A DNA stretch of 64,000 bases from Clostridia bacterium (GCA_900767025.1 CAAFXS010000014.1:95229-159228); one strand, 5' to 3'. Counted from the stretch's first letter, positions 37,290 to 50,110 are shown. Numbers and translations: made by a program. Notes: generated by a model not told the origin, from the letters alone.

Positions 37290-37308
37290 GGGACTGTTTT
37301 ACAGTCCC
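37290..37308. terminator. Terminator hairpin, right copy (3' end of the DUF1275 gene)
   Basis: The same hairpin as at 36989, here followed on the plus strand by TTTTCC. On the minus strand it contains the stop codon of the DUF1275 gene in its loop. Confidence 0.75.
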
Positions 37309-37967
37309 TTTTCCTTTTTAAACATTGCGATGAATACGAGAATTAAAGCTGCTGAAGCGAAAAGTATGCTTTTCACTCCGATAAAATCAATGAGTAATGT
37401 GCCGATTACTGCACCTATAACGAAAAACAAAATAATTCCGTAATAATTAAGCGCTCTTATTATTTTACTTTTATCCTTGCTTTCAATGCCTAAAAACAGC
37501 AGCTCAGTTCCGCTTCTTAAATTACCGGTACACATTGTGGTTGCCACTGTATTACCGTTAATGACGCGGAAGCATTCAACCTGCATTGCACAGACAAAGG
37601 AAATTATAATATTTACGACGGTATCATATTTACCCGAGGGCACAAAGGCGCAGGCAGTTAAAAGCAATATTTCAAAAAATACCACTATCTGCCGCCAGTG
37701 AATTACACTGCTTTGCCTGAATTTGCTTTTCACAAGCTCTGCAATAAGAATACCCAAAGCAAAGGAAACAATGGGAATAAGGTAGTTTACCGCCCTTGAA
37801 AAATCCCTATTGGCAAGGCTTACCGCCATCAAGACAATATTACCCGTTTGTGCATTTGCAAAAACTCCGCCGCGGATTAAATATGAGTAAGCGTCGGTAA
37901 AACCGCCTGCAACTGCAAGCAGTGCGCCAACGGCAAAGCTTTTAGACATTTCATTTTTCTCTATCAT
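37299..37967 (-). CDS. DUF1275 (YoaK-like) membrane protein
   Basis: 222 residues with 6-7 membrane helices. The DUF1275 pattern is seen in the N-terminal GGFTDAYSYLIRGGVFANAQTGN and later VINGNTVATTMCTGNLRSG. The role is unknown; transport has been proposed for the family. The binding site GGTGA precedes the ATG. The last codons and the stop lie within a terminator hairpin that also flanks the repeat element. Confidence 0.88.
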   Translation of the reverse strand: MIEKNEMSKSFAVGALLAVAGGFTDAYSYLIRGGVFANAQTGNIVLMAVSLANRDFSRAVNYLIPIVSFALGILIAELVKSKFRQSSVIHWRQIVVFFEILLLTACAFVPSGKYDTVVNIIISFVCAMQVECFRVINGNTVATTMCTGNLRSGTELLFLGIESKDKSKIIRALNYYGIILFFVIGAVIGTLLIDFIGVKSILFASAALILVFIAMFKKEKGL

Positions 37968-37980
37968 TAAAAATCACCGT

Positions 37981-38009
37981 AAAAAAGAGCAAGGTTTCCC
38001 TTGCTCTTT
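37981..38009 (-). terminator. Terminator of the rpoB-tuf operon
   Basis: An 11-bp stem (AAAGAGCAAGG with its complement) and a GAAA loop, followed on the minus strand by a run of T. It lies 16 nt after the tuf stop. Confidence 0.88.
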
Positions 38010-38024
38010 AAACTCAGTAAATAA

Positions 38025-39218
38025 TTACTCGTTGATAGCTGTAACTACGCCTGAACCAACTGTTCTACCACCCTCACGGATAGCGAAACGAAGACCCTCT
38101 TCAATAGCGATAGGAGTGATGAGCTCAACGTTCATTACAACGTTATCGCCGGGCATACACATCTCTGTTCCCTCAGGAAGAGTGATAACGCCTGTTACGT
38201 CTGTTGTTCTGAAATAGAACTGAGGACGATAGTTGTTGAAGAAAGGAGTATGACGGCCACCCTCGTCCTTTGAAAGAACGTATACCTGGCCTGAGAACTT
38301 GGTGTGAGGCTTAATTGAGCCGGGAGCTGCAAGAACCTGACCTCTTTCGATGTCGGATCTCTGAACACCACGAAGAAGACAACCGATGTTGTCACCAGCC
38401 TCAGCATAGTCAAGAATCTTACGGAACATTTCGATACCTGTGCAAACTGTTGAGCTTGTTTCCTCGTGAAGACCAACCATCTCAACTGTATCATTTGTCT
38501 TAAGCTGACCACGCTCTACTCTACCGGTAGCAACTGTACCACGACCTGTGATTGTGAATACGTCCTCAACAGGCATAAGGAAAGGAAGGTCAGACTTACG
38601 GTCAGGAGTAGGAATGTAGCTGTCAACAGCATCCATAAGCTCCTGGATGCAAGCACAAGCTGGATCGTCGTTTGACTCAGCCTCAAGAGCCTTAAGAGCA
38701 GAACCCTTAATGATTGGGCACTCGTCATCAAACTCATACTCAGCAAGAGTCTCACGGATTTCCATTTCAACAAGCTCAAGGAGCTCTTCGTCGTCAACCT
38801 GGTCAGTCTTGTTCATGAATACGATGATTGCAGGAACGCCAACCTGACGAGCAAGAAGAAGGTGCTCTTTTGTCTGAGCCATAGGACCGTCTGTTGATGC
38901 GATAACAAGGATAGCACCGTCCATCTGAGCAGCACCGGTAATCATGTTCTTAATATAGTCAGCGTGACCGGGGCAGTCAACGTGTGCATAGTGACGAGCT
39001 TCTGTTTCGTACTCAACGTGAGCAGTGTTAATTGTGATACCACGCTCTCTCTCTTCAGGAGCCTTATCGATATCTGCATAGTCCTCAAACTTTGCAAAGC
39101 CCTTGTTAGCGAGATACTTTGTGATAGCAGCAGTAAGAGTAGTCTTACCGTGGTCAACGTGACCGATTGTACCAATGTTTACATGTGGTTTGGTACGATT
39201 AAAATGTTCTTTTGCCAT
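38025..39218 (-). CDS. tuf: Translation elongation factor Tu
   Basis: 397-residue GTPase that brings aminoacyl-tRNA to the ribosome. G1 [10 protein letters not shown], the effector region [14 protein letters not shown]3 DCPGHADY and G4 NKTDQVDD are all intact, and the beta-barrel domains II and III follow at normal length. Last gene of the operon, preceded by AAGGAGG and a 101-nt gap from fusA. Confidence 0.98.
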   Translation of the reverse strand: MAKEHFNRTKPHVNIGTIGHVDHGKTTLTAAITKYLANKGFAKFEDYADIDKAPEERERGITINTAHVEYETEARHYAHVDCPGHADYIKNMITGAAQMDGAILVIASTDGPMAQTKEHLLLARQVGVPAIIVFMNKTDQVDDEELLELVEMEIRETLAEYEFDDECPIIKGSALKALEAESNDDPACACIQELMDAVDSYIPTPDRKSDLPFLMPVEDVFTITGRGTVATGRVERGQLKTNDTVEMVGLHEETSSTVCTGIEMFRKILDYAEAGDNIGCLLRGVQRSDIERGQVLAAPGSIKPHTKFSGQVYVLSKDEGGRHTPFFNNYRPQFYFRTTDVTGVITLPEGTEMCMPGDNVVMNVELITPIAIEEGLRFAIREGGRTVGSGVVTAINE

Positions 39219-39319
39219 TGGAATTTCCTCCTTAAAATTTACAATAGTAAAATTGTCATAGATATTCTATCAAATACACATAAAAATATCAAGACTTTTT
39301 TAATAAATAATGTTAGTGA

Positions 39320-41428
39320 TTAGTCTTTCTTAGCCCTTTCGCTGATGATAGACTCGCTGATTGACTTAGGAACAGGCTCGTAGCCGTCCGGTTCCATTGT
39401 ATACTGACCTCTACCCTGTGTCTTGGAACGAAGGTCATTTACATAGCCAAACATCTCTGAAAGCGGAACTCTTGAATTAATCTGCTTAGCGCCTGCACGG
39501 TCCTCCATACCCTGAATCTGACCGCGGCGTGAGTTAAGGTCGCCGATAACATCGCCCATATATTCTTCAGGAACGATAACAGTAACCTTCATCATAGGCT
39601 CAAGGATAATCGGGTTAGCCTTCTTTGCAGCATCCTTAAATGCCATAGAACCGGCAATCTTGAATGCCATTTCAGATGAGTCAACCTCGTGGTATGAACC
39701 GTCATAAAGCTCAACTCTTACGTCAACTACATTGTAGCCTGCAAGAATACCGCTCTTCATTGCACCCTGGATACCTGCATCAACAGCAGGAATATACTCC
39801 TTGGGAATAGCACCGCCGACGATCTGGTTAACGAATTCGTAACCCTTGCCGATGCCGTTTTCGTCAAGGTTAGGCATAATACGGATTTTAACATGACCGT
39901 ACTGACCTGAACCACCTGACTGTCTCTTATACTTAAGGTCGGAGTCTGCATTGCCCTGGATTGTCTCTTTGTAAGCAACCTGAGGAGCACCTACGTTAGC
40001 CTCTACCTTAAATTCACGGAGAAGACGGTCAACAATAATCTCAAGGTGAAGCTCACCCATACCTGCGATGATTGTTTGTCCTGTTTCTTCGTCTGTGTAT
40101 GCCTTGAAAGTTGGGTCCTCCTCTGCAAGCTTTGCAAGAGCAATACCCATTTTCTCCTGACCTGCTTTTGTTTTAGGCTCAATAGCAACGCGGATAACAG
40201 GCTCAGGGAAATTCATTGATTCAAGAATAATGGGGTGTGCCTCGTCGCAGAGAGTATCACCGGTGGTGGTATTCTTAAGACCTACGGCTGCGGCAATATC
40301 ACCTGAGTAGCAAACCGGAATATCTTCCCTATGGTTTGCGTGCATCTGGAGAATACGACCCATTCTTTCCTTCTGGTCCTTAACGGAGTTGTAGCAAGGT
40401 GTACCTGCTTCAATTGTACCGGAATAAACACGGAAGAAGCAGATTTTACCAACAAACGGGTCGGTAGCAATCTTAAATGCAAGTGCTGAGAAAGGCTCAT
40501 CGTCAGAAGAATGACGGTATTCCTCCTCGTCAGTATCGGGGTTAACACCCTTAATTGACTCTACATCGGTAGGAGCAGGCATATAATCAACTACTGCGTC
40601 CAAAAGAGGCTGAACACCCATGTTACGATAAGCAGTACCGCAGCACATAGGAACCATCTGGTTAGCGATAGTTGATTTACGGATAACACGCTTGATTTCA
40701 TCAACTGAAATAGCGTCCTCGCCCTCTTCAAAATACTTCTCCATAAGCTCCTCGTCCTGTTCTGCAACATGCTCGATAAGCTCGGTTCTGTACTTTGCGG
40801 CAAGCTCCTTCATATCGTCCGGAATTTCTGTAACTTCGAACTTCATACCCTTTTCCTTGTCAGGGTCGATATAGATAATTGCGTGATTTTCAACAAGGTC
40901 AATAATGCCCTTGAAGGTATCCTCGCTTCCGATAGGAAGCTGGATTGGCAGAGCGTTACATTTGAAACGGTCTTTAACCATCTCAAGAGCTCTGTAGAAA
41001 TCAGCACCCATAATATCCATCTTGTTAACGAAAATCATTCTGGGTACCTTGTATTCGTCAGCCTGGCGCCATACGGTTTCAGACTGAGGCTCAACGCCGC
41101 CCTTTGCACAAAGCACGGTAACAGAGCCGTCCAGTACACGAAGAGATCTCTGTACCTCAACAGTGAAATCAACGTGTCCCGGAGTGTCGATGATATTGAT
41201 TCTATGGTCTTTCCAAAAACATGTTGTAGCAGCTGAGGTAATTGTGATACCTCTCTCCTGCTCCTGCTCCATCCAGTCCATTGTTGCAGAGCCCTCGTGG
41301 GTTTCACCAATCTTGTGATTGATACCTGTGTAGTACAGGATACGCTCGGTAGTGGTGGTTTTACCTGCATCAATGTGAGCCATAATACCAATATTTCTTG
41401 TCATTTCAAGAGATACTTTTCTTGGCAT
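39320..41428 (-). CDS. fusA: Translation elongation factor G
   Basis: 702-residue translocase GTPase. G1 [14 protein letters not shown]2 [12 protein letters not shown]3 DTPGHVDFT and G4 NKMD are present, and the domain IV tip segment [12 protein letters not shown] is intact. Normal length, 15 nt after rpsG, in the conserved rpsL-rpsG-fusA-tuf order. Confidence 0.98.
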   Translation of the reverse strand: MPRKVSLEMTRNIGIMAHIDAGKTTTTERILYYTGINHKIGETHEGSATMDWMEQEQERGITITSAATTCFWKDHRINIIDTPGHVDFTVEVQRSLRVLDGSVTVLCAKGGVEPQSETVWRQADEYKVPRMIFVNKMDIMGADFYRALEMVKDRFKCNALPIQLPIGSEDTFKGIIDLVENHAIIYIDPDKEKGMKFEVTEIPDDMKELAAKYRTELIEHVAEQDEELMEKYFEEGEDAISVDEIKRVIRKSTIANQMVPMCCGTAYRNMGVQPLLDAVVDYMPAPTDVESIKGVNPDTDEEEYRHSSDDEPFSALAFKIATDPFVGKICFFRVYSGTIEAGTPCYNSVKDQKERMGRILQMHANHREDIPVCYSGDIAAAVGLKNTTTGDTLCDEAHPIILESMNFPEPVIRVAIEPKTKAGQEKMGIALAKLAEEDPTFKAYTDEETGQTIIAGMGELHLEIIVDRLLREFKVEANVGAPQVAYKETIQGNADSDLKYKRQSGGSGQYGHVKIRIMPNLDENGIGKGYEFVNQIVGGAIPKEYIPAVDAGIQGAMKSGILAGYNVVDVRVELYDGSYHEVDSSEMAFKIAGSMAFKDAAKKANPIILEPMMKVTVIVPEEYMGDVIGDLNSRRGQIQGMEDRAGAKQINSRVPLSEMFGYVNDLRSKTQGRGQYTMEPDGYEPVPKSISESIISERAKKD

Positions 41429-41443
41429 AATAACCCCTCCTAA

Positions 41444-41914
41444 TTAATATCTGAAGTGAGCAAATGCTTTGTTTGCTTCTGCCATCTTGTGTGTATCGTC
41501 GCACTTCTTAACTGCGCCGCCTGTCTTGTTGACAGCGTCCATAATTTCAGCAGCAAGACGCTCCTTCATAGTTCTCTCTGAACGCTGGCGTGCATAAAGA
41601 GTTATCCAGCGCAGACCAAGGGTCTGTCTTCTTTCAGGGCGAACCTCGAGAGGAACCTGGTAAGTTGCACCGCCGATACGGCGAGCCTTTACCTCAAGCA
41701 CCGGCATTACATTTTCCATAGCGGCTTCAAAAGTCTCTAACGGGTCATTGCCGGTTTTTTCTCTGATGATGTCAAATGCTCCGTAAACGATTTTCTGAGC
41801 GACACCTTTCTTTCCATCAAGCATAATGTTGTTAATCAGTCTGGTAACCAGCTTTGAATTGTAAAGCGGATCAGGTAAAACATCACGCTTAGCGATTTGG
41901 CCTCTTCTTGGCAT
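41444..41914 (-). CDS. rpsG: Ribosomal protein S7
   Basis: 156-residue 30S head protein that nucleates assembly on 16S rRNA and contacts the E site. [16 protein letters not shown] is the usual N terminus and the basic [13 protein letters not shown] beta hairpin is present. A GAAGGAGGG binding site precedes it. The 132-nt gap from rpsL holds TATAAT-like sequence on the minus strand, but no convincing second promoter. Confidence 0.97.
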   Translation of the reverse strand: MPRRGQIAKRDVLPDPLYNSKLVTRLINNIMLDGKKGVAQKIVYGAFDIIREKTGNDPLETFEAAMENVMPVLEVKARRIGGATYQVPLEVRPERRQTLGLRWITLYARQRSERTMKERLAAEIMDAVNKTGGAVKKCDDTHKMAEANKAFAHFRY

Positions 41915-42046
41915 CTTCGCTTCCCTCCTTCATAAATTTTAATGAGTTCATAGGTACTCGGTTTTCCCGTGGAGTCAACAAAAGGTCATATACGCTTTAT
42001 ATTATAGGTATATAAACTATTGTTATCCATAAGAAATCAGTTTGGC

Positions 42047-42469
42047 TTACTTCTTAGCAGCCTTCGGCCTTTTAGCACCGTACTTTGAACGGCTCTGCAT
42101 TCTGCCGTTAACGCCCTGTGTATCAAGTGTACCGCGGATGATGTGGTAACGAACACCGGGTAAATCCTTAACACGGCCGCCGCGGATCATAACTACGGAG
42201 TGCTCCTGAAGATTATGACCTACACCGGGGATGTAAGCAGTAACCTCAATACCGTTTGTAAGACGAACTCTGGCAATCTTACGAAGAGCTGAGTTAGGCT
42301 TTTTAGGTGTTGCTGTCTTAACTGCTGTGCAAACGCCGCGCTTCTGGGGAGAGCTGTTGTTTGTAACAACATTTCTCTTGGTGTTAAGACCCTTGAGAAG
42401 TGCAGGTGCTTTTGCCTTCTTCTCTACAGTCTTACGACCTGTTCTTACGAGTTGGTTAAAGGTAGGCAA
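42047..42469 (-). CDS. rpsL: Ribosomal protein S12 (TTG start)
   Basis: 140-residue decoding-centre protein. The family begins M-P-T-F-N-Q-L-V-R, and here P-T-F-N-Q is preceded by TTG with AAAGGAGA 8 nt upstream, so the start is TTG; the longer frame starting at 42529 reads through the leader. [11 protein letters not shown] and the [10 protein letters not shown] region are intact. Weak start codons are unusual in genes so strongly expressed. Confidence 0.95.
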   Translation of the reverse strand: MPTFNQLVRTGRKTVEKKAKAPALLKGLNTKRNVVTNNSSPQKRGVCTAVKTATPKKPNSALRKIARVRLTNGIEVTAYIPGVGHNLQEHSVVMIRGGRVKDLPGVRYHIIRGTLDTQGVNGRMQSRSKYGAKRPKAAKK

Positions 42470-42558
42470 TAGTTTATCTCCTTTCAAATAATATTTTATA
42501 CGCAGATGTGCGCATAAATCATACAACAAAAAAATTTTATTGCATCATTTAAACGCAC

Positions 42559-42579
42559 ACCTTGGGGCGAACCCAAGGT
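42559..42579. other. Hairpin in the rpoC-rpsL gap
   Basis: ACCTTGGG pairs with CCCAAGGT over a 5-nt loop, within the 142-nt spacer that becomes the rpsL leader. A second TTGGGG on the minus strand can pair with CCCC in the same hairpin, giving alternative folds. There is no T run, so a processing site or translational control element is likelier than a terminator. Confidence 0.4.
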
Positions 42580-42671
42580 TCACCCCAAAATGTTGTGTTT
42601 TTTGACAATATATGAGCAAAATCTTTGTTAATAATAACCAAATAACTACTCACACGATTAAGCATTATAAC

Positions 42672-45600
42672 TTATTGCATCGTATTTGTCAAGAGTTCCT
42701 GAAGTTGTTCCAGATTTAAAATTTCATCGCTTGACTCAGCGGAGAAATAGCTGGGCACAACATCAACATCTCTGAATACATCCATACCTGTACCTGCAGG
42801 AACAAGCTTACCGATAATAACATTTTCCTTAAGGCCGATAAGCGGGTCGCTCTTGCCCTTGATTGCGGCATCGGTAAGAACTCTTGTGGTTTCCTGGAAG
42901 GACGCTGCTGACAGGAAGGAGTCAGTTGCAAGAGAAGCCTTGGTGATACCCATAAGAACAGGAATATAGGTTGCCTTCTTGAGACCGCTTTCACCTGCGG
43001 CAATCCTCTTGTCTATCTTTTCGTTTGCCTCGTCAACTGCTGAAACATCAACCATTGTGCCTGCAACAAGGTCGGTATCCCCTGCCTCGTCAACTGTGCA
43101 CTTTTTAAGCATCTGACGAACGATAACCTCAATGTGCTTATCGTTGATATCAACACCCTGTGTACGGTATGCAAACTGAACCTCTTTAATAAGGTAGTTA
43201 TAAACAGCCTCTTCACCGAGAATAGCAAGAACATCGTGGGGGTTAACAGCACCGAGAGTAAGCTCTGTACCCTTCTGAATATGAGCACCCTCAACAATGT
43301 TTTCACAAAGTCTTGCACCGTAAGGAATGAGATACTTTCTCTCCTCTGCGGTTTCGCTGTTGTAAACAACAACATGACGGCTCTTCTTGATTTCCTCGAA
43401 GCGAACATCACCCTCGATTTCAGAGAGGATTGCAAGCTGCTTTGGCTTTCTTGCCTCGAAGAGCTCCTCAACTCTGGGAAGACCCTGAGTAATATCGGCG
43501 CCGCCGGCAACACCGCCGGTATGGAAGGTTCTCATTGTAAGCTGAGTACCCGGCTCACCGATTGACTGTGCGGCAATAATACCAACTGCCTCACCAACCT
43601 GAACAGGCTCGTTAAAGGCAAGGTTTGCACCGTAGCACTTGCGGCAAACGCCGTGGCGTGATTTACAGGTGATAAGTGAACGGATTTTAACAGACTCAAT
43701 ACCTGCGTCGGCAATTCTCTTGGCATCCTCGGCAGTCATCATTCTGTCTGTTTCCATAAGAACCTCGCCGGTGTTGGGGTCGATAACAGGCTCAACAACA
43801 AATCTGCCTGTAAGTCTTTCCTCAAGAGGCTCAAGAACACGGTTACCGTCCATAATCCTTGATACCTCGATACCCTCGTGACAGCCGCAGTCGTCGTCAC
43901 GGATAATAACATCCTGTGATACATCAACAAGACGACGGGTAAGGTAACCCGAGTCAGCGGTACGAAGAGCTGTATCGGCAAGACCCTTACGGGCACCACG
44001 GGAGGAAATGAAATATTCAAGAATATTAAGACCCTCACGGTAGTTAGCACGGATAGGTACCTCGATTGTCTTACCTGCTGTATTGGCAATAAGACCTCTC
44101 ATACCTGCAAGCTGACGAAGCTGTGAGGTACTACCACGGGCACCGGAGTCAACCATCATATGAATTGGGTTGTGAGCGCCGTCAAAGTTACTTGTAAGCT
44201 CGTTAGATACCTTGTTGGTACAATCCTCCCAAGCCTTGATAACTGCAGAGGAACGCTCCTCATTAGTAATAAGACCGTAGTTGTAGTTATAGGTGATTTC
44301 GTCAACCTTTTTCTCTGCCTCGGCAAGATAATCCTTTTTCTTTTCAGGGATAAGTGCGTCGATTACGGCAACGGTTGTACCTGAAACTGTAGAATACTTG
44401 TAGCCCTGTGCCTTAAGCTCATCAAGCACCTTGGAGGCAACGGATACACCGTGAACATTAATACATTTTTCGGCAATCTGACCAAGCTGCTTTTTCTTAA
44501 CAACAAAGGAAACCTCAAGGTCAAAAGCATTGTCGGGATTGCTTCTGTCAACAAAGCCCAAATCCTGTGGAACAGGACGGTTGAAGATAACTCGACCAAC
44601 TGTTGTTTTAACAAGCTTTGATTTCATCTCGCCGTCGATTTCTTTTGTAAATCTGATAAGGCACTCGGAATGAAGACCCAGTGAGCCCTCCTGATATGCC
44701 ATCAAAGCCTCGTCAGTATCGCGGTAAATGTTATACTTGGTAACCTCTTCACCGTTAATAACCTCGGTGCGTGGGCAACCCGGCTCACCTGTCTTAATCA
44801 TTGTAAGATAGTATGAACCGATAACCATATCCTGTGTAGGAACGGCAACAGGCTTACCGTCTGACGGCTTAAGAAGGTTGTTAGCGGCAAGCATAAGCAT
44901 TCTTGCCTCTGCCTGAGCCTCGGCGGAAAGCGGAACATGAACAGCCATCTGGTCACCGTCGAAGTCGGCGTTAAATGCTGTACAAGCAAGCGGATGGAGC
45001 TTAATTGCTCTACCCTCAACGAGTACAGGCTCAAATGCCTGAATACCAAGTCTGTGAAGTGTGGGAGCACGGTTAAGCATAACCGGGTGGTCCTTGATAA
45101 CAACCTCAAGGCTATCCCAAACTGCAGGATTATTTGCTCTTTCAACCATCTTTCTGGCTGATTTAATATTTGATGCTACGCCTGTTTCAACAAGTCTTTT
45201 CATAACGAAGGGCTTGAACAGCTCAATAGCCATTTCCTTAGGAAGACCGCACTGATGCATCTTAAGCTCGGGGCCTACTACGATAACGGAACGGCCTGAA
45301 TAGTCAACACGCTTACCCAGAAGATTCTGACGGAAACGACCCTGTTTACCCTTAAGCATATCACTGAGTGATTTAAGAGGTCTGTTGTTAGGACCTGTAA
45401 CAGGTCTGCCGCGACGGCCGTTGTCGATAAGTGCGTCAACAGATTCCTGAAGCATTCTCTTTTCATTTCTTACAATGATTTCGGGTGCGCCAAGCTCAAG
45501 AAGTCTCTTGAGACGGTTGTTTCTGTTAATAACTCTTCTGTAAAGGTCGTTAAGATCCGAGGTGGCAAATCTGCCGCCGTCAAGCTGAACCATAGGACGA

Positions 45601-46316
45601 ATATCCGGCGGGATTACAGGAATAACATCAAGAATCATCCACTCAAGCTTGTTGCCGCTGTGATAGAAAGCATCAACAACATCAAGTCTCTTAAGGATAC
45701 GGACTCTCTTCTGACCTGTTGCACCCTCAAGCTCTGCTGTCAGCTCGTCACGAAGCTGTGCAACATCAATGCCCTGAAGAAGCTCTTTGATAGCCTCGGC
45801 ACCCATACCTGCCTTGAAATCGTCCTCGTATCTTTCTCTCATTTCTGCATATTCTTTTTCATTAAGAATCTGCATCTTCTCAAGAGGGGTATCACCCGGA
45901 TCGGTAACGATATAAAGGGCAAAATAGAGAACCTTTTCAAGATACCTTGGGCTAATATCAAGCACAAGACCGAGACGGCTTGGAATACCCTTAAAGTACC
46001 AGATATGTGAAACAGGAGCTGCAAGCTCAATGTGACCCATTCTTTCACGGCGGACCTTTGCACGGGTAATTTCAACGCCGCAGCGCTCGCAGACCTTGCC
46101 CTTGTAGCGAACTCTTTTATACTTACCGCAGTGACATTCCCAGTCCTTCATAGGACCGAAAATCCTTTCGCAGAAAAGGCCGTCACGCTCAGGCTTGAGA
46201 GTTCTGTAATTTATGGTTTCGGGCTTGGTAACCTCACCGTAAGACCACTCACGGATTTGTTCCGGTGAAGCAAGACCGATTTTTATAGAACTGAATTCAT
46301 TTTCGTAATTATCCAT
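42672..46316 (-). CDS. rpoC: RNA polymerase beta' subunit
   Basis: 1214-residue largest subunit. The N-terminal zinc site is [20 protein letters not shown]; the catalytic Mg2+ loop is [13 protein letters not shown]; the second zinc site runs from DDDCGCHEG to [13 protein letters not shown]; and the trigger loop region is in [24 protein letters not shown]. Length is typical of Firmicutes without large insertions. It follows rpoB by 56 nt. Confidence 0.98.
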   Translation of the reverse strand: MDNYENEFSSIKIGLASPEQIREWSYGEVTKPETINYRTLKPERDGLFCERIFGPMKDWECHCGKYKRVRYKGKVCERCGVEITRAKVRRERMGHIELAAPVSHIWYFKGIPSRLGLVLDISPRYLEKVLYFALYIVTDPGDTPLEKMQILNEKEYAEMRERYEDDFKAGMGAEAIKELLQGIDVAQLRDELTAELEGATGQKRVRILKRLDVVDAFYHSGNKLEWMILDVIPVIPPDIRPMVQLDGGRFATSDLNDLYRRVINRNNRLKRLLELGAPEIIVRNEKRMLQESVDALIDNGRRGRPVTGPNNRPLKSLSDMLKGKQGRFRQNLLGKRVDYSGRSVIVVGPELKMHQCGLPKEMAIELFKPFVMKRLVETGVASNIKSARKMVERANNPAVWDSLEVVIKDHPVMLNRAPTLHRLGIQAFEPVLVEGRAIKLHPLACTAFNADFDGDQMAVHVPLSAEAQAEARMLMLAANNLLKPSDGKPVAVPTQDMVIGSYYLTMIKTGEPGCPRTEVINGEEVTKYNIYRDTDEALMAYQEGSLGLHSECLIRFTKEIDGEMKSKLVKTTVGRVIFNRPVPQDLGFVDRSNPDNAFDLEVSFVVKKKQLGQIAEKCINVHGVSVASKVLDELKAQGYKYSTVSGTTVAVIDALIPEKKKDYLAEAEKKVDEITYNYNYGLITNEERSSAVIKAWEDCTNKVSNELTSNFDGAHNPIHMMVDSGARGSTSQLRQLAGMRGLIANTAGKTIEVPIRANYREGLNILEYFISSRGARKGLADTALRTADSGYLTRRLVDVSQDVIIRDDDCGCHEGIEVSRIMDGNRVLEPLEERLTGRFVVEPVIDPNTGEVLMETDRMMTAEDAKRIADAGIESVKIRSLITCKSRHGVCRKCYGANLAFNEPVQVGEAVGIIAAQSIGEPGTQLTMRTFHTGGVAGGADITQGLPRVEELFEARKPKQLAILSEIEGDVRFEEIKKSRHVVVYNSETAEERKYLIPYGARLCENIVEGAHIQKGTELTLGAVNPHDVLAILGEEAVYNYLIKEVQFAYRTQGVDINDKHIEVIVRQMLKKCTVDEAGDTDLVAGTMVDVSAVDEANEKIDKRIAAGESGLKKATYIPVLMGITKASLATDSFLSAASFQETTRVLTDAAIKGKSDPLIGLKENVIIGKLVPAGTGMDVFRDVDVVPSYFSAESSDEILNLEQLQELLTNTMQ

Positions 46317-46372
46317 TTGGAAGCACTCCTTTTTCTTTATTTTAAGCGGAAGTCAATCAGATTAGCTAAGCG

Positions 46373-49300
46373 TTAAAACTCGTCTGAGTCATCGTCGTCG
46401 CTGTAACTGTCGTCAAACAAATTTCCGAACAAATCCGAATGACCTGCTTCCCCTTCTTCACCTTCGGCATTCTCAACACCGAAGCCCTCCTGATTATCAA
46501 AATCATTAACGGTTGTGAAGGCTTTATCATCAATAGGCTGAATACCTGTTCCGTCATCAAGGTCCTGCTTAAGCTCAACCTCGTTGCCGTTTTTGTCAAG
46601 CACCTTGGTGTCAAGACCCAAAGCCTGAAGCTCTTTAAAGAGAACCTTAAAGGATTCAGGTGTGCCGGCGGTAGGAATGTTCTCGCCCTTAACAATTGCT
46701 TCGTAGGTCTTAACACGGCCTACAACATCGTCTGACTTAACTGTCATAATCTCCTGAAGAGTATATGCAGCACCGTAAGCCTCAAGAGCCCAAACCTCCA
46801 TCTCACCGAAACGCTGACCACCGAACTGAGCTTTACCGCCCAGAGGCTGCTGTGTAACAAGGCTGTAAGGACCTGTTGAACGGGCATGAATTTTATCATC
46901 AACAAGGTGGTGAAGCTTTAAGAAATACATATAACCTACTGTAATTCTGTTGTCGAACTTCTCACCGGTTCTGCCGTCGATAAGCTCTGTTTTACCGTCG
47001 AATACCTTGTTGCCGTTTTCATCTATATAATAACCGATGTCTGCAAGCTCAAGGCAATCACGGATATCCTGCTCGTGAGCACCGTCGAATACAGGAGTCA
47101 TCATCTTCCAGCCAAGAGCCATAGCGGCGTAGCCAAGATGAACCTCAAGCACCTGACCGATGTTCATACGGGAAGGTACACCCAGAGGGTTAAGAACGAT
47201 ATCAAGTGGTCTGCCGTCGGGAAGGAATGGCATATCCTCCTGAGGAAGAACTCTTGAAACAACACCCTTGTTACCGTGACGACCTGCCATCTTATCGCCC
47301 ACCTGAATCTTTCTCTTTTGAGCGATATAAACTCTGACAACTTTATTTACGCCCGGTGAAAGCTCGTCGCTGTTGGCACGGGTAAATACCTTAACATCAA
47401 CAACAATACCGTATTCACCGTGAGGAACACGCATTGATGTGTCACGAACCTCTCTTGCCTTTTCGCCGAAGATTGCACGGAGCAGTCTTTCCTCGGCGGT
47501 AAGCTCGGTTTCACCCTTAGGTGTAACCTTACCAACAAGAATATCGCCTGAATGAACCTCTGCACCGATACGGATAATACCGTCTGCATCAAGGTCCTTA
47601 AGCGCATCCTCACCGACATTCGGAATATCCCTGGTGATTTCCTCGGGACCAAGCTTGGTGTCACGGGATTCAACCTCGTGCTCTTCAATGTGGATTGAGG
47701 TGTAAACATCATCACGAACTATCTTTTCATTAATAAGAACAGCATCCTCGTAGTTATAGCCCTCCCAGGTCATAAAGCCGATAAGTGCGTTCTTACCCAG
47801 AGAAATCTCACCGTTGCAGGTTGCAGGACCGTCTGCGATAACCTGACCGTCCTCAACTGTCTGATGAAGAGAAACGATAGGACGCTGATTGATACAGGTT
47901 CCCTGGTTGGAGCCGGAGAACTTAACAAGCTCGTATCTGTCAACCTCGTTATTCTTGGTTTTGATTTCTATTGTGTCGGCATCAACGGAAATAACCGTAC
48001 CGCCGCGCTTTGCAATAACAACAACGCCTGAGTCATAGGCTGCCTTGTATTCCATACCGGTGCCTACAACAGGAGCATCTGTCTTAAGAAGCGGAACTGC
48101 CTGACGCTGCATGTTCGCACCCATAAGAGCACGGTTTGCGTCGTCGTTTTCAAGGAACGGAATCATCGCCGTTGCAACGGAAACAACCATCTTCGGCGAT
48201 ACATCCATATAGTCAACTCTTTCCGGAGGAAGAGTAAGGAACTCGTCTCTGTAACGGCAGGTAACTCTCTGGTTAGCAAATCTACCCTGCTCGTCAAGTG
48301 GCTCGTTAGCCTGTGCTACAACAAAATTATCCTCCACATCAGCAGTCATATAAACTACCTCGTCGGTAACTACGCCTGTTTCCTTGTCAACCTTGCGGTA
48401 AGGAGCCTCAATGAAACCGTATTCATTAAGGCGGCTGTAGCAGGCAAGATAGGAGATAAGACCGATGTTAGGACCTTCGGGAGTTTCGATAGGACACATT
48501 CTGCCGTAGTGGGTGTAGTGAACATCTCGAACCTCAAAGCCTGCACGGTCTCTTGAAAGACCGCCGGGACCAAGTGCAGAAAGCCTTCTCTTATGAGTAA
48601 GCTCTGCAAGCGGGTTGTTCTGGTCCATAAACTGTGAAAGCGGTGAAGAACCGAAGAACTCCTTGATAGCCGCAACAACAGGTCTGATATTGATAAGAGC
48701 CTGAGGAGTAATCGCCTCGTCATCGTCCTGAGCCTGAAGTGTCATACGCTCACGAATAACTCTTTCCATTCTTGTGAAGCCGATTCTAAACTGATTTTGA
48801 AGCAGCTCGCCCACAGCTCTTATTCTTCTGTTGCCAAGGTGGTCGATATCGTCAAGTGAACCGACACCCACTGCAAGATTAAGAAGATATGATACTGTTG
48901 CAAAAATATCGTCAATAGTAATGTGCTTTGGAATAAGGTCATCGCAGTGAAGCTCAATCTCCTCACGAAGAGCAGCCTCATCATCACCGCATTTTTCAAG
49001 AATTTCGGCAAGAACTCTGTAGCAAACCTTTTCGTTAATGCCGTACTCCTTGCAGTCAAAATCAACATAAGCGTCGATATCAACCATACCGTTTGAAACA
49101 ATCTTAACCTTTCTTCCGTCAACATCAATGAATGCAAACATAACACCTGCATTTTCAATCTGACGGGCTTTGTCGGCATCAATCTTTTCACCTGCATCGG
49201 CAAGGAACTCGCCCTGGGGTGAAATAACGGGCTCAGCCAAAATCTGACCTGTCAGCCTGTCGCTGATGCCAAGCTTTTTGTTGTACTTATATCTGCCGAC

Positions 49301-50110
49301 TCTTGAAAGGTCATATCTGTGTGCATCAAAGAACAAGCCGTCAAGATGAGCCTGTGCTGTTTCAAGGGTAGGCGGCTCGCCGGGACGAAGCTTCTTGTAA
49401 ACCTCAAGAAGAGCCTCCTCCTTGTTCTTGGTGGTATCCTTTTCGATAGTAGCAAGAATTCTCTCGTCCTCACCGAAGAAATCAATAAGCTCGCTGTCGG
49501 TGCCGAGACCTAATGCTCTCAGGAAGGTCGTGATATAAATCTTTCTGTTCTTGTCTATACGAACATAGAAAAGGTCGTTGGCGTCGGTTTCGTATTCAAG
49601 CCAAGCACCTCTGTTGGGAATTACGGTGTTTGTAAATAATTCCTTACCTGTCTTGTCGTGGTCCATGTTGTAATAAACACCCGGTGAACGAACAAGCTGT
49701 GAAACAATACACCTTTCCGCACCGTTAATTACAAATGTGCCGGCGTCGGTCATCCATGGGAAATCACCCATAAACACGGTGTTTTCCTTAACCTCGCCTG
49801 TTTCCTTGTTAACAAGGCGTGCTCTGACCTTTAAAGGCCTTGCATAAGTTACATCACGGGCTTTGCACTGTGCAATTGAATACTTAGGCTCGTCGTCCAT
49901 TGAATAGTCGATAAAGTCCAGAACAAGATTGCCTGAATAATCGGTGATTGAACCGATATCCTTAAACACCTCTTTCAGACCTTCGTCAAGGAACCACTGG
50001 TACGAGCTTTTCTGAACTTCAATCAAATTCGGCATCTGCATTACCTCATTGATTTTTGCAAAGTTCTTTCTGGTGGTAGTGCCAAGCTGTGTGTCCTTCA
50101 CATTTACCAT
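46373..50110 (-). CDS. rpoB: RNA polymerase beta subunit
   Basis: 1245-residue subunit. The rifampicin pocket is seen as [30 protein letters not shown], a wild-type-like pattern. GHNKGVVS-type residues (GRHGNKGVV) and the acidic C-terminal tail follow. I start at the ATG of [10 protein letters not shown], preceded by TTGGAGTGA, and not at the longer frame, whose extra residues lie in the structured leader. rpoB heads the operon here; rplK, rplA, rplJ and rplL are not upstream. Confidence 0.97.
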   Translation of the reverse strand: MVNVKDTQLGTTTRKNFAKINEVMQMPNLIEVQKSSYQWFLDEGLKEVFKDIGSITDYSGNLVLDFIDYSMDDEPKYSIAQCKARDVTYARPLKVRARLVNKETGEVKENTVFMGDFPWMTDAGTFVINGAERCIVSQLVRSPGVYYNMDHDKTGKELFTNTVIPNRGAWLEYETDANDLFYVRIDKNRKIYITTFLRALGLGTDSELIDFFGEDERILATIEKDTTKNKEEALLEVYKKLRPGEPPTLETAQAHLDGLFFDAHRYDLSRVGRYKYNKKLGISDRLTGQILAEPVISPQGEFLADAGEKIDADKARQIENAGVMFAFIDVDGRKVKIVSNGMVDIDAYVDFDCKEYGINEKVCYRVLAEILEKCGDDEAALREEIELHCDDLIPKHITIDDIFATVSYLLNLAVGVGSLDDIDHLGNRRIRAVGELLQNQFRIGFTRMERVIRERMTLQAQDDDEAITPQALINIRPVVAAIKEFFGSSPLSQFMDQNNPLAELTHKRRLSALGPGGLSRDRAGFEVRDVHYTHYGRMCPIETPEGPNIGLISYLACYSRLNEYGFIEAPYRKVDKETGVVTDEVVYMTADVEDNFVVAQANEPLDEQGRFANQRVTCRYRDEFLTLPPERVDYMDVSPKMVVSVATAMIPFLENDDANRALMGANMQRQAVPLLKTDAPVVGTGMEYKAAYDSGVVVIAKRGGTVISVDADTIEIKTKNNEVDRYELVKFSGSNQGTCINQRPIVSLHQTVEDGQVIADGPATCNGEISLGKNALIGFMTWEGYNYEDAVLINEKIVRDDVYTSIHIEEHEVESRDTKLGPEEITRDIPNVGEDALKDLDADGIIRIGAEVHSGDILVGKVTPKGETELTAEERLLRAIFGEKAREVRDTSMRVPHGEYGIVVDVKVFTRANSDELSPGVNKVVRVYIAQKRKIQVGDKMAGRHGNKGVVSRVLPQEDMPFLPDGRPLDIVLNPLGVPSRMNIGQVLEVHLGYAAMALGWKMMTPVFDGAHEQDIRDCLELADIGYYIDENGNKVFDGKTELIDGRTGEKFDNRITVGYMYFLKLHHLVDDKIHARSTGPYSLVTQQPLGGKAQFGGQRFGEMEVWALEAYGAAYTLQEIMTVKSDDVVGRVKTYEAIVKGENIPTAGTPESFKVLFKELQALGLDTKVLDKNGNEVELKQDLDDGTGIQPIDDKAFTTVNDFDNQEGFGVENAEGEEGEAGHSDLFGNLFDDSYSDDDDSDEF

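Noticed and set aside
41915..42046. Second promoter between rpsL and rpsG
   Set aside because: A TATAAT-like box exists, but no acceptable -35 box lies at a proper distance.
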